64,000 bases of DNA from Alloalcanivorax xiamenensis (GTDB lineage: Bacteria > Pseudomonadota > Gammaproteobacteria > Pseudomonadales > Alcanivoracaceae), in assembly GCF_009846745.1 (NCBI RefSeq), contig NZ_AQPF01000001.1, positions 186,001 through 250,000 on the forward strand, given 5' to 3'. The notes beneath the pieces are model-generated. The model worked only from the letters and a program-made list of their open reading frames with translations, was not told the DNA's origin and did not search any database. Of the stretch, positions 25,782 to 32,919 are shown in pieces (position 1 is the stretch's first letter; every line of letters starts with the position of its first letter). A program made the translations under genes and the position numbers.

Positions 25782-26930
25782 TTACAGCGCTGAAACTTCG
25801 CCGTCTTGTAATTGAATGATGTAGATATTGGGCGTGTTCTGGCCGCTTTCCCGGCCTTCAGGACCCTCCTTGTGGAAGGCGATATCGCCGTTCACGCCGG
25901 CCAGCTTGACCTTCCAAAGCGCGTCGCGGATGGCTTCCGGTTCAGCTTTGCCGGCCACACGAATGGCTTCCGCGATGGTAAGAATGGCGTCATAGCCGCG
26001 AAAGCCTTCGGTCAGGCCCGGGAACGGGTAATCCTTTGCTTGCCAGGCAGCCATGTAAGTCTTGGCGATTTCCGGATGAAGAGCTTGGTCCGCGGTCCAG
26101 GGTGAGAAGAACAGCAGGTGCGTGCTGACGTATCCCTCGGGGCCCGGGTTCTTCACCAGGGGTTCGGGAAAAGAGCCTCCGGTGGTGATCAGCCTTTGTT
26201 TTATGCCTTGCTCGGCTGCCTGGCGAATCGCCAGAGTCAGCTGTTCCACACCTGATGTGACGATAATGCTATCGCTGCCGCTGTTCTTGATGGCGGCCAG
26301 TTGCGCGGACAAATCAGTGGCATCCGGAGCGATGATTTCGGAGCGGCCTACTTCAATCCCCTTGTTTTCCAGCACCTTCTTGAAGGCGCTGGCCGCGCCC
26401 AGGCCCCAGTCGTTGTTCACCGACAGGAAATCCACCTTCTTGATAGCGGGAGTGAAGGAGGAGAGCTGTTTGGCGAACGCCTGGGCTTCCATCATTGAAG
26501 TCGGGCTGATACGGAAAACCCAGGGGTTACCGGAAGTGGTAACCTTGGATGAAGAAGCGGTTTCCACCACCATGGGAACACCGTACTCCTCCAGCTTAGG
26601 CATCGTTGCCAGGGTGAAAGTAGAACCCCAGGCCCCCATCATGACCGGCACTTTATCGCGCAGGATCAATTTCTCAGCCGTGTTCACCGCCTCCCTGGGG
26701 TTGGACTTGTTGTCCTCAATAACCAGTTCCAGAGATTTGCCCAGTACACCGCCTTCACTGTTGATGTATTCCACGGCCAGGCGTGCGCCGTTGGTGACAT
26801 AGGTTCCGGAAGCGGCCACGGATCCGGTTAGCGGCTGTGAAACCCCGATCTTGATGGTGTCATCGGCCTGCGCCTGAGATGCCAGTAATGCTCCCCCGAG
26901 CAGCATCGCATACAGCGGTTTGGTCAACAT
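25782..26930 (-). CDS. ABC transporter periplasmic substrate-binding protein (leucine-binding type)
   Basis: Type I periplasmic binding protein of 382 residues. The signal peptide ends near residue 22 (ALLASQAQA, then DDTIKIGVSQPLTGS). The body has the conserved AVEYINSEGGVLGK and GAWGSTFTLATMPKLEEYGVPMV features of amide/amino-acid binding proteins in this family. AGGAG is seven bases before the ATG. It is the first gene of a six-gene minus-strand operon. The 491-base divergent gap upstream carries three near-identical palindromes that probably control it. Confidence 0.93.
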   Translation of the reverse strand: MLTKPLYAMLLGGALLASQAQADDTIKIGVSQPLTGSVAASGTYVTNGARLAVEYINSEGGVLGKSLELVIEDNKSNPREAVNTAEKLILRDKVPVMMGAWGSTFTLATMPKLEEYGVPMVVETASSSKVTTSGNPWVFRISPTSMMEAQAFAKQLSSFTPAIKKVDFLSVNNDWGLGAASAFKKVLENKGIEVGRSEIIAPDATDLSAQLAAIKNSGSDSIIVTSGVEQLTLAIRQAAEQGIKQRLITTGGSFPEPLVKNPGPEGYVSTHLLFFSPWTADQALHPEIAKTYMAAWQAKDYPFPGLTEGFRGYDAILTIAEAIRVAGKAEPEAIRDALWKVKLAGVNGDIAFHKEGPEGRESGQNTPNIYIIQLQDGEVSAL

Positions 26931-27044
26931 AAAGCGCTCCTGAAATACGATTGGATTTATCGCCAGAAGGCAGCAAGTCCTGTGCCATCGTCGTCAAAGG
27001 CCACACGATACAAGGGTAACGTTATGATTTTATTAACTAAATTT

Positions 27045-27052
27045 TGTATACA
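27045..27052. promoter_or_regulatory. TGTATACA palindrome beside operator 1
   Basis: An 8-base palindrome five bases from the stronger site at 27057. It shares the TATA centre with the operators, so it may be a half-strength site or part of a promoter. Confidence 0.3.
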
Positions 27053-27056
27053 TAAA

Positions 27057-27070
27057 AGTGGTATACCACA
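27057..27070. promoter_or_regulatory. Operator 1 (GTGGTATACCAC palindrome)
   Basis: AGTGGTATACCACA contains a perfect 12-base palindrome (27058-27069). It lies about 130 bases upstream of the binding-protein start. The TGGT/ACCA half-site form resembles operators of FadR-subfamily GntR proteins, though the only regulator nearby is a MarR. Confidence 0.7.
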
Positions 27071-27137
27071 TGAAAGTGCGATAGTGAGTGCCTGTGACGG
27101 TGCCGAAAAAGAGCTTGCGCACCACAATGCGGCAATA

Positions 27138-27151
27138 TGTGGTATACCAAT
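27138..27151. promoter_or_regulatory. Operator 2 (TGTGGTATACCA palindrome)
   Basis: TGTGGTATACCAAT has a perfect TGGTATACCA core at 27140-27149. Its centre is 81 bases from operator 1. Confidence 0.7.
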
Positions 27152-27280
27152 CATATGAAGATAAAAGAAAGAAAACGTTCTTTCCTGGAGCGGCGCGCAC
27201 CGTCGGTGCACAGCCCATGATCCGAGTTGGTGCCGGGTCTGTTCAAGCGGCTTGAAGAACATCTTCTATTTTTCAATATA

Positions 27281-27294
27281 AATGGTATACCACA
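27281..27294. promoter_or_regulatory. Operator 3 (TGGTATACCACA)
   Basis: AATGGTATACCACA matches the consensus at 12 of 14 positions, with the core at 27283-27292. It lies about 130 bases upstream of the amidohydrolase start. Operators 1 and 3 thus flank the divergent gap roughly symmetrically. The rest of 26931-27421 shows no convincing gene. Confidence 0.7.
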
Positions 27295-27421
27295 TAATTA
27301 TTGAAGAAAGTAAATCCATGAATAACAGAGAGTTATAGCATTGGGGACGAAATAATAAGTGTGGATTGGCATGCGTATTGCTACCGGGTCGTCATCAGTA
27401 ACGTTTACCTGGAAGGTTTTC

Positions 27422-28693
27422 ATGCAAGCATTACTACTGCACAGCGGTCGTGTGATCGATCCCGCCAACGGCATTGATGAGATTTGTGACGTTCTTGTGC
27501 GCGACGGACGTATCGCCGCCGTTGGCCGATTAGAGGGCGATGACATACCTGGGGAAGTGGAAAGAATCGACTGTAGTGGGCGACTGGTACTGCCCGGGCT
27601 GATCGATACTCACAGCCATGTCTATCAGTATGTCACCGGGCGGTTTGGACTGAATGCGGATCTTTGCGGTGTGCATTCCGGTGTCACAACGCTGGTCGAT
27701 CAGGGGGGCGCCAGCTGCATGACACTGCCGGGCTTTCGCAAGCATGTGATCGAGCCTTCTCACAGTCGGGTGTTGTCCTTTATTTCCGCCTATCTGGTGG
27801 GGGGGCTGGAAGGCCATTTCTATCCACAGCTGTACCGGCCGGATTGCGCCGATATTGCCGCCACCGTCAAGGCGGCCAAAGCCAATGCCGATGTGGTGAA
27901 GGGTATCAAGGCTCACGCTGAATTGGGCGGTTTTGCTCGTTGGGGAACGGAAGTGATGCAAAAGGCCGCCGCCATCGGCGAGCAGACAGGGCTGCCGGTC
28001 TACATTCATTTCGGCCAGCTTTGGCCGGAGCCCGAAGAGGGCGGTAGGGATGTGGACCCGGACTCCATCTTTACCCAGGTGGTGGATCTGCTTAAACCCC
28101 GTGATGTGCTGGCTCATCCTTTCAGCCGCCACCCCGGCGGGTTCGTTGAGCTGAATGGAGAGGTGCACCCGCTGGTACGGGATGCCATTGATCGCGGGCT
28201 CAAGGTGGATGTGGGGCACGGTTCCCATTTCAGCTTCAAGATGGCGGAAAAGGTGATGAGCGCGGGCATCGTGCCGCATACGCTCGGTTCCGATATGCAT
28301 GGCTATAACACTTCGGTACCGGCGCCGGCCGGTACTCCCGATGAGCATGAGCACCCGGATGAGGAGCATATGTTCAAGGGCACCTCCCGATTCAGCCTGG
28401 TATCGGCGATGACCAGCATGATCGCATTGGGTCTGAGTCTGGAGCAGGTGATTCCGATGGTGACGGTGAACGCGGCGCGCATGGTGGGTATGAGCAATGA
28501 GATTGGCTCTCTGGGCGTTGGCCGGGTAGCGGATATCAGTGTGCTGTCCGATCAAAGCGGTCGTTGGTTGATGCGTGACAATGAAGGTACGGAGGTGATT
28601 GCCGAACGTATGTTGCAACCCGTGTTCTGTCTGCGGGAGGGCCGGCGTTTTGACGCCACCGCATCGATTCTGCCCATACCGGAGGTGGCCTGA
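27422..28693 (+). CDS. Amidohydrolase/deacetylase-type metallohydrolase
   Basis: 423-residue TIM-barrel enzyme of the amidohydrolase superfamily. Metal ligands are visible: HSH at 64-66 (DTHSH), the probable carboxylated Lys163 (GIKAH), His196 (YIHFG), His232 (LAHPF) and the catalytic Asp291 (GSDMH). The pattern looks like the branch containing Atu3266/EF0837-type deacetylases more than true dihydroorotase. GGAAGG lies five bases before the ATG at 27422; upstream in-frame codons lack a site. It opens a plus-strand set with the DUF1116 protein and an antiporter, divergent from the ABC operon. It probably hydrolyses an amide, ester or cyclic imide; the substrate is unknown. Confidence 0.85.
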   Translation: MQALLLHSGRVIDPANGIDEICDVLVRDGRIAAVGRLEGDDIPGEVERIDCSGRLVLPGLIDTHSHVYQYVTGRFGLNADLCGVHSGVTTLVDQGGASCMTLPGFRKHVIEPSHSRVLSFISAYLVGGLEGHFYPQLYRPDCADIAATVKAAKANADVVKGIKAHAELGGFARWGTEVMQKAAAIGEQTGLPVYIHFGQLWPEPEEGGRDVDPDSIFTQVVDLLKPRDVLAHPFSRHPGGFVELNGEVHPLVRDAIDRGLKVDVGHGSHFSFKMAEKVMSAGIVPHTLGSDMHGYNTSVPAPAGTPDEHEHPDEEHMFKGTSRFSLVSAMTSMIALGLSLEQVIPMVTVNAARMVGMSNEIGSLGVGRVADISVLSDQSGRWLMRDNEGTEVIAERMLQPVFCLREGRRFDATASILPIPEVA

Positions 28694-29875
28694 ATGGTAT
28701 CCGGCCGGAGGGTCGGGATGGATGCCGTGGAGAGCGCCAATCGGGCGGCGCTAACGAAAGTTCGGCAGGTTCGGCCGCAATGGTCTGGTGTGGTGGAAGC
28801 GCGGCGAGTGTTGCCGTTACCGGACCGAACCCTGTTGCACGCTGGTCCGCCATTCGAGGACCCACGGCACCCCAGCCCGCCGATTCTGTCTTCGGCGGTT
28901 CTGTGCTGCCTGTATGAAGGTTGGGCACGAAACGAGCAGGAAGCGGAACGATTGATCAGCACGGGCCGGGTGAGAATGTTGCCGGCTCAGGGATTCTCTG
29001 TCGTCACACCGCTTGCCGCGGTGATCTCGCCATCGACAACGTTGGTGGAAATCAGTGACGCCGTGGATCCCGGGCACCGTTGCTGGTCTTTGCTGAGTAG
29101 CGGAAGCGGGCCTCAGATCCGCTTCGGTAGCCGGGATCCGGCGATCCTGGAGCGGTTGTGGTGGCGCGACCGGGTCCTGGCGCCGGCACTGCGAAAGGGG
29201 CTGGCGACCCGGCCGGTCGCGTTACTGCCGTTGGCCCGTCTGGGGCTTGAAGAGGGTGATGATTTGCATGCCCAAACCAGCCATGCCAATACGGCCTTAT
29301 GCGCGGCGATGCCATCCACGTTGCCCGTTGAGGCTGTTGAGTGTTTGGGCAATACGCCGCTGTTTTTTCTTACTTTATGGATGGGTGCCTGTCATCTGAT
29401 GCTGAACGCCGCCGCCGGGGAAGCCGGCTCCAGTTTGGTGTTGGCGTTGGCGGGCAATGGCCGCCAGGTGGGACTTCGAGTGGCCGGAGACCCGACTCGT
29501 TGGCATACCTGCCCCGCGCCTGCGCCCGAGGGGCCGCGAGTATCGGCCTCCGCGGTGCCGGCCAGCCCCATGGTCGGCGACAGCGGCGTGATCGATGCTT
29601 TCGGGTTGGGGGCCCAGGCGTGGAGGTGTTGTTCCGGAGTGGCCGAGGCACTGGCGCCATGGTGGCCAAATCCGGCGGACGTGTCACCGGACTGGCTGAT
29701 CGGAGCGCATCCTTTATTCGAGGACTTGCTCTTGCCGGTGGGGCTCGCACGTCATCGGGTCACGGCTGAAACGGCCTTGCCCAGGGTGGCCATCGCCATG
29801 GTTGGCGGTGACGGGCGGGCTGGTCTGTTGGGGCGCGGACTTTGTGTGCCTCCGGCGGCGCTGTTCGTGGACTAA
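28694..29875 (+). CDS. YlbE/AllG-like protein (DUF1116 family)
   Basis: 393-residue soluble protein that I recognise by end-to-end resemblance to E. coli YlbE (AllG): TLLHAGPP (about 46-53), the block with ILERLWWRDRVLAPALRKG, GLRVAGDPTRWHT, VGDSGVIDAFGLGA, and the ending GRGLCVPPAALF. YlbE is part of the FdrA-YlbE-YlbF system linked to carbamoyl transfer with oxamate in allantoin breakdown. No FdrA, YlbF or carbamate kinase gene lies nearby. The start follows directly on the amidohydrolase stop, with GGAGG eight bases upstream, so the two are coupled. It may act on the amidohydrolase product, but the reaction is unproven. It is shorter than YlbE (about 420) at the N-terminus. Confidence 0.7.
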   Translation: MVSGRRVGMDAVESANRAALTKVRQVRPQWSGVVEARRVLPLPDRTLLHAGPPFEDPRHPSPPILSSAVLCCLYEGWARNEQEAERLISTGRVRMLPAQGFSVVTPLAAVISPSTTLVEISDAVDPGHRCWSLLSSGSGPQIRFGSRDPAILERLWWRDRVLAPALRKGLATRPVALLPLARLGLEEGDDLHAQTSHANTALCAAMPSTLPVEAVECLGNTPLFFLTLWMGACHLMLNAAAGEAGSSLVLALAGNGRQVGLRVAGDPTRWHTCPAPAPEGPRVSASAVPASPMVGDSGVIDAFGLGAQAWRCCSGVAEALAPWWPNPADVSPDWLIGAHPLFEDLLLPVGLARHRVTAETALPRVAIAMVGGDGRAGLLGRGLCVPPAALFVD

Positions 29876-29948
29876 GAGCCGGTTTCGGCATTCCGAATTT
29901 CCCCCTACACTGGACCGTCAGACTTCTTGGACCGACAGGCCGGCCAGT

Positions 29949-31283
29949 ATGACGCGAACTCCCGCCCGGGCATGGGCGCTGATCCCCCTACTGTTTTTTT
30001 TGATCGTCTTTCTCGGTAGTGGACTTTACTTCAGTGCCGCGGGGGCGGAGCTTGCGTTCTATCAAATCAAGGCGCCAGTGGTGGCGGTTGTCGCAATTGT
30101 ATTGTCATTCCTGCTGGCACGGCAGTCTTTCCATCACAGTGTCGAACGCCTGTTGGTGGGGGTTGGCCATCCCAATATTATTCTCATGTGCCTGGTATTC
30201 CTGTTGGCCGGGGCTTTTGCCAGCGTCAGCAAGAGTATCGGCAGTGTTGATGCCACCGTCCAATTCGGGTTGCAGATCATGCCGGCCAGTTGGGTGTTGC
30301 CGGCCCTGTTCCTGATCTCCGCTTTTATCGCCACCGCCATGGGTACTTCCATGGGAACCATCGCCGCCACCGCGCCGATCGCGGTGGGGTTCGCCGAGGC
30401 TACCTCGTTGTCGTTGCCCTTGTCCTTGGGAGCGGTGGTGGGTGGCGCCATGCTGGGCGACAACCTGTCGATGATCTCTGACACCACCATCGCCGCCACC
30501 CGCAGTCAGGGCGTCTCCCTCAAGGACAAATTCCGGGTGAATGTCTGGATAGCATTGCCGGCGGCGTTGGCGACGGTGGTGTTGCTGGCACTGCTGGGCG
30601 ACGGCGAACACACGGTGCCGTCGGAAGCCGTATCCTATTGGCGGGTCATGCCCTACCTGCTGGTATTCCTGCTGGCGCTGTCCGGATTGAATGTCTTGGT
30701 GGTATTGGTCATTGGTATCGTCACCGCCGGGCTCACTGGCGTGATACTGAGTCCGGAATACGGTCTGGTCGACGTCAATGGGGCGATCTACCAAGGCTTC
30801 GAATCCATGTTCGAGATCATGCTGTTATCGATGCTGATTGGCGGATTGTCGCAACTGATGAATGATCAGGGGGGCACGCGCTGGCTGATCGAACGTATTC
30901 ATTCGCTGACCTGCCGGCTGAAGCTGTCCAGTCAGCGCGCCGGTGAAATCGGTATCGCGCTGCTGGTGGTTACCGCCAATCTGTTTGTCGCCAACAACAC
31001 GGTGTCGATCGTACTGTGTGGTGAAATGGCCAAGGAGATCGCCGCGGAATATGGCGTCGATCCGAGGCGCTCGGCCAGCGTTATGGATATCTTTTCCTGC
31101 GTGGTGCAGGGACTGATTCCTTACGGCGCCCAAGTCCTTCTGGCCTGCTCCATTGCCTCACTGTCGCCGTTGTCATTGATCGGCGCCATTCACTATTGCT
31201 GGGCGCTGGGACTGGCGGCGCTGCTGGCCATTGCCTTCAACTGGCCACGACTGAAAGCGCGCCGCCCGGCACCGTCGATTTAG
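29949..31283 (+). CDS. NhaC-family Na+/H+ antiporter-like membrane protein
   Basis: 444-residue polytopic inner-membrane protein with about ten to twelve hydrophobic segments. NhaC-family signatures are TAMGTSMGTIAATAPIAVGFA, GAMLGDNLSMISDTTIAATRSQG and FVANNTVSIVLCGEMAKEIA. Some members of this family exchange organic acids (for example malate/lactate) for sodium rather than plain Na+/H+, so substrate transport or product export for the adjacent catabolic genes is possible. The start at 29949 (MTRTPARAW) is chosen; a longer frame from 29802 overlaps the preceding gene. It lies 73 bases after the DUF1116 gene and overlaps the LysR 3' end by four bases. Confidence 0.85.
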   Translation: MTRTPARAWALIPLLFFLIVFLGSGLYFSAAGAELAFYQIKAPVVAVVAIVLSFLLARQSFHHSVERLLVGVGHPNIILMCLVFLLAGAFASVSKSIGSVDATVQFGLQIMPASWVLPALFLISAFIATAMGTSMGTIAATAPIAVGFAEATSLSLPLSLGAVVGGAMLGDNLSMISDTTIAATRSQGVSLKDKFRVNVWIALPAALATVVLLALLGDGEHTVPSEAVSYWRVMPYLLVFLLALSGLNVLVVLVIGIVTAGLTGVILSPEYGLVDVNGAIYQGFESMFEIMLLSMLIGGLSQLMNDQGGTRWLIERIHSLTCRLKLSSQRAGEIGIALLVVTANLFVANNTVSIVLCGEMAKEIAAEYGVDPRRSASVMDIFSCVVQGLIPYGAQVLLACSIASLSPLSLIGAIHYCWALGLAALLAIAFNWPRLKARRPAPSI

Positions 31284-32173
31284 AGAGTAAAGGCGGTTTT
31301 CAGCCATTGACGTAAGGTGTCGATGGTGTCGTCCTTATCGGCTTGGTGGGCCCAGACCAGATAATAGCGATGTACGTCGGTTACCTGAGTCTTCCACAAT
31401 CGAACCAGACGGCCTGCCGCGAGCGCGTCCCGCACCAGATGATGCCGCGCCAGCGCAATGCCTTCGCCGTTCTCCGCCGCTGCCAGCAGGCTGGTCAGGC
31501 TGGGGAAGAGCGGACCGTGATCGCTGTTGATCAGTGCCAGGCCCGCGGCTTGGAGCCACAGCGCCCAGGGCTGTGCCGTGTGACGTAGCAAAACGCAATG
31601 GTCCAGATCCGCCCGCCTGCGGGGCAGTTTACCATCGCGATAATCCGGACTGGCCACCGGGTATACCCACTCCGAAGACAATGCCTCCGATTGCAGGCCG
31701 GGCCAGCCCCCCGGGCCGTAGCGCAGTGCCACGTCGCTGTCCGCGTTACGCCCGAGCTTGACCAGATCGACGTCGGTGGACACCTCCACGCGGATGTCGG
31801 GAAAGCGTTGATGGAAATCGGCCAGACGCGGTAACAGCCAGCGTCGCGCGATGCTCGGCAAGGTGCTCAAACGCAACGTGGTGGCGTGGCGCCGGCGACC
31901 GGGTGTCTTGAAAGCACGCTCCAGAACGCTCAGGCCCTGGCGCACCTGCAAGGCCAGATGTTGGGCTTCCCTGGTGGGGGCAACGCCCTGACGTTGCCGC
32001 TCGAACAACCGCCGTCCCAGACGCTGCTCAAGGGAACGGATGTGCTGGCTGATCGCGCCCTGGGTCAGTGACAGCTCCTGGGCGGCCAGAGTGAAGCTGC
32101 GCAGCCGGACGCTGGCCTCGAATGCCACCAGCGTTTGCAGGGGCGGAAGCGAGTTTCTGTCCATGGGCGACAT
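31280..32173 (-). CDS. LysR family transcriptional regulator (GcvA-like)
   Basis: Approximately 297-residue regulator. The N-terminal winged HTH is clear: FTLAAQELSLTQGAISQHIRSLEQRLGRRLFER. The C-terminal co-inducer domain begins near residue 90. PPLQTLVAFEASVRLRSFT resembles the GcvA group. The start is uncertain: ATG codons at 32173 and 32164 and a GTG at 32182 are in frame, and none has a good ribosome binding site. An ATTA-N7-TAAT element at 32172-32186 overlaps the first ATG and may be the LysR box, which would favour 32164. It is divergent from the GST gene and probably controls it. Confidence 0.9.
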   Translation of the reverse strand: MSPMDRNSLPPLQTLVAFEASVRLRSFTLAAQELSLTQGAISQHIRSLEQRLGRRLFERQRQGVAPTREAQHLALQVRQGLSVLERAFKTPGRRRHATTLRLSTLPSIARRWLLPRLADFHQRFPDIRVEVSTDVDLVKLGRNADSDVALRYGPGGWPGLQSEALSSEWVYPVASPDYRDGKLPRRRADLDHCVLLRHTAQPWALWLQAAGLALINSDHGPLFPSLTSLLAAAENGEGIALARHHLVRDALAAGRLVRLWKTQVTDVHRYYLVWAHQADKDDTIDTLRQWLKTAFTL

Positions 32174-32264
32174 TAATATCACTAATGCCCAGACCCTACA
32201 AAGTATCGTTTGTCGGGTTCAGGACGGGCTCCTAGGCTGACACTCCCGATCAAGGAGTCGAACC

Positions 32265-32909
32265 ATGAGTTATCAGTTGTATTATTCGCCCGGTGCCTGC
32301 TCCATGGCGGTGCATATTGTATTGGAAGAGCTGGCTTTGCCAGCCGGATTGAAACCGGTGAGGGTTCGCGACGGCGATACCGCCAAACCGGAATATCTGG
32401 CCATCAACCCGAAGGGACGGGTGCCGGCTCTGGTCATTCCGGGCGAGGCGGGTGTGCTCACCGAACTGCCGGCGATCCTGACCTTCCTGGCGGAAAGCCA
32501 TGACAGGCCGGTGTTATTGCCGTCGGATGCTCTATGGCGTGGCCGCGCTCAGGAATGGCTGGCATGGTTGGCGGGCTGGATGCACGGTACCGGCTACGGC
32601 CTTATATGGCGTCCGCACCGGTTCAGCGCTGATCCGGACGATGCGCAGGCGCTGCGGGAGCAGGGTTTGAACGTGGTGGCCCAGGCCAATCAGGATGTGA
32701 CCGCGCGCCTGGCACAACGAGGGCCGTGGGCGCTGGGTGATCAGTACAGCGTCGTGGACCCGTTTCTACTGGTCCTGTTCAACTGGGGAGGTCTGGTGGG
32801 GCTGGATATGAGCGAGCATACGGCGTGGATCGAACACACCCGCTGCATGCTCCAACGCCCGGCGGTAAACCGGGTGTTGGAGCGGGAAGCAGTGACGATC
32901 CCGTTGTGA
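32265..32909 (+). CDS. Glutathione S-transferase family protein (beta-class-like)
   Basis: 214-residue cytosolic GST. The thioredoxin-like N-terminal domain has YSPGACSMAVHIVLEE, with the cysteine (Cys12) of bacterial beta-class enzymes, and NPKGRVPALV with the cis-proline. The all-helical C-terminal domain carries ALGDQYSVVDPFLLVL. AAGGAG precedes the start. It is divergent from the LysR gene and probably its target. The physiological substrate is unknown; detoxification of electrophiles is the usual assumption. Confidence 0.9.
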   Translation: MSYQLYYSPGACSMAVHIVLEELALPAGLKPVRVRDGDTAKPEYLAINPKGRVPALVIPGEAGVLTELPAILTFLAESHDRPVLLPSDALWRGRAQEWLAWLAGWMHGTGYGLIWRPHRFSADPDDAQALREQGLNVVAQANQDVTARLAQRGPWALGDQYSVVDPFLLVLFNWGGLVGLDMSEHTAWIEHTRCMLQRPAVNRVLEREAVTIPL

Positions 32910-32919
32910 GCTCGCCGGG

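Noticed and set aside
26957..27262. 101-codon minus-strand frame in the SBP/amidohydrolase gap
   Set aside because: No recognisable domain, no ribosome binding site, and it covers two of the palindromic operators; the gap reads as control DNA.
27422..28693. Dihydroorotase or hydantoinase as a firm call for the amidohydrolase
   Set aside because: The metal ligands fit the superfamily, but the surrounding sequence fits deacetylase-type members better and no pyrimidine genes are adjacent.
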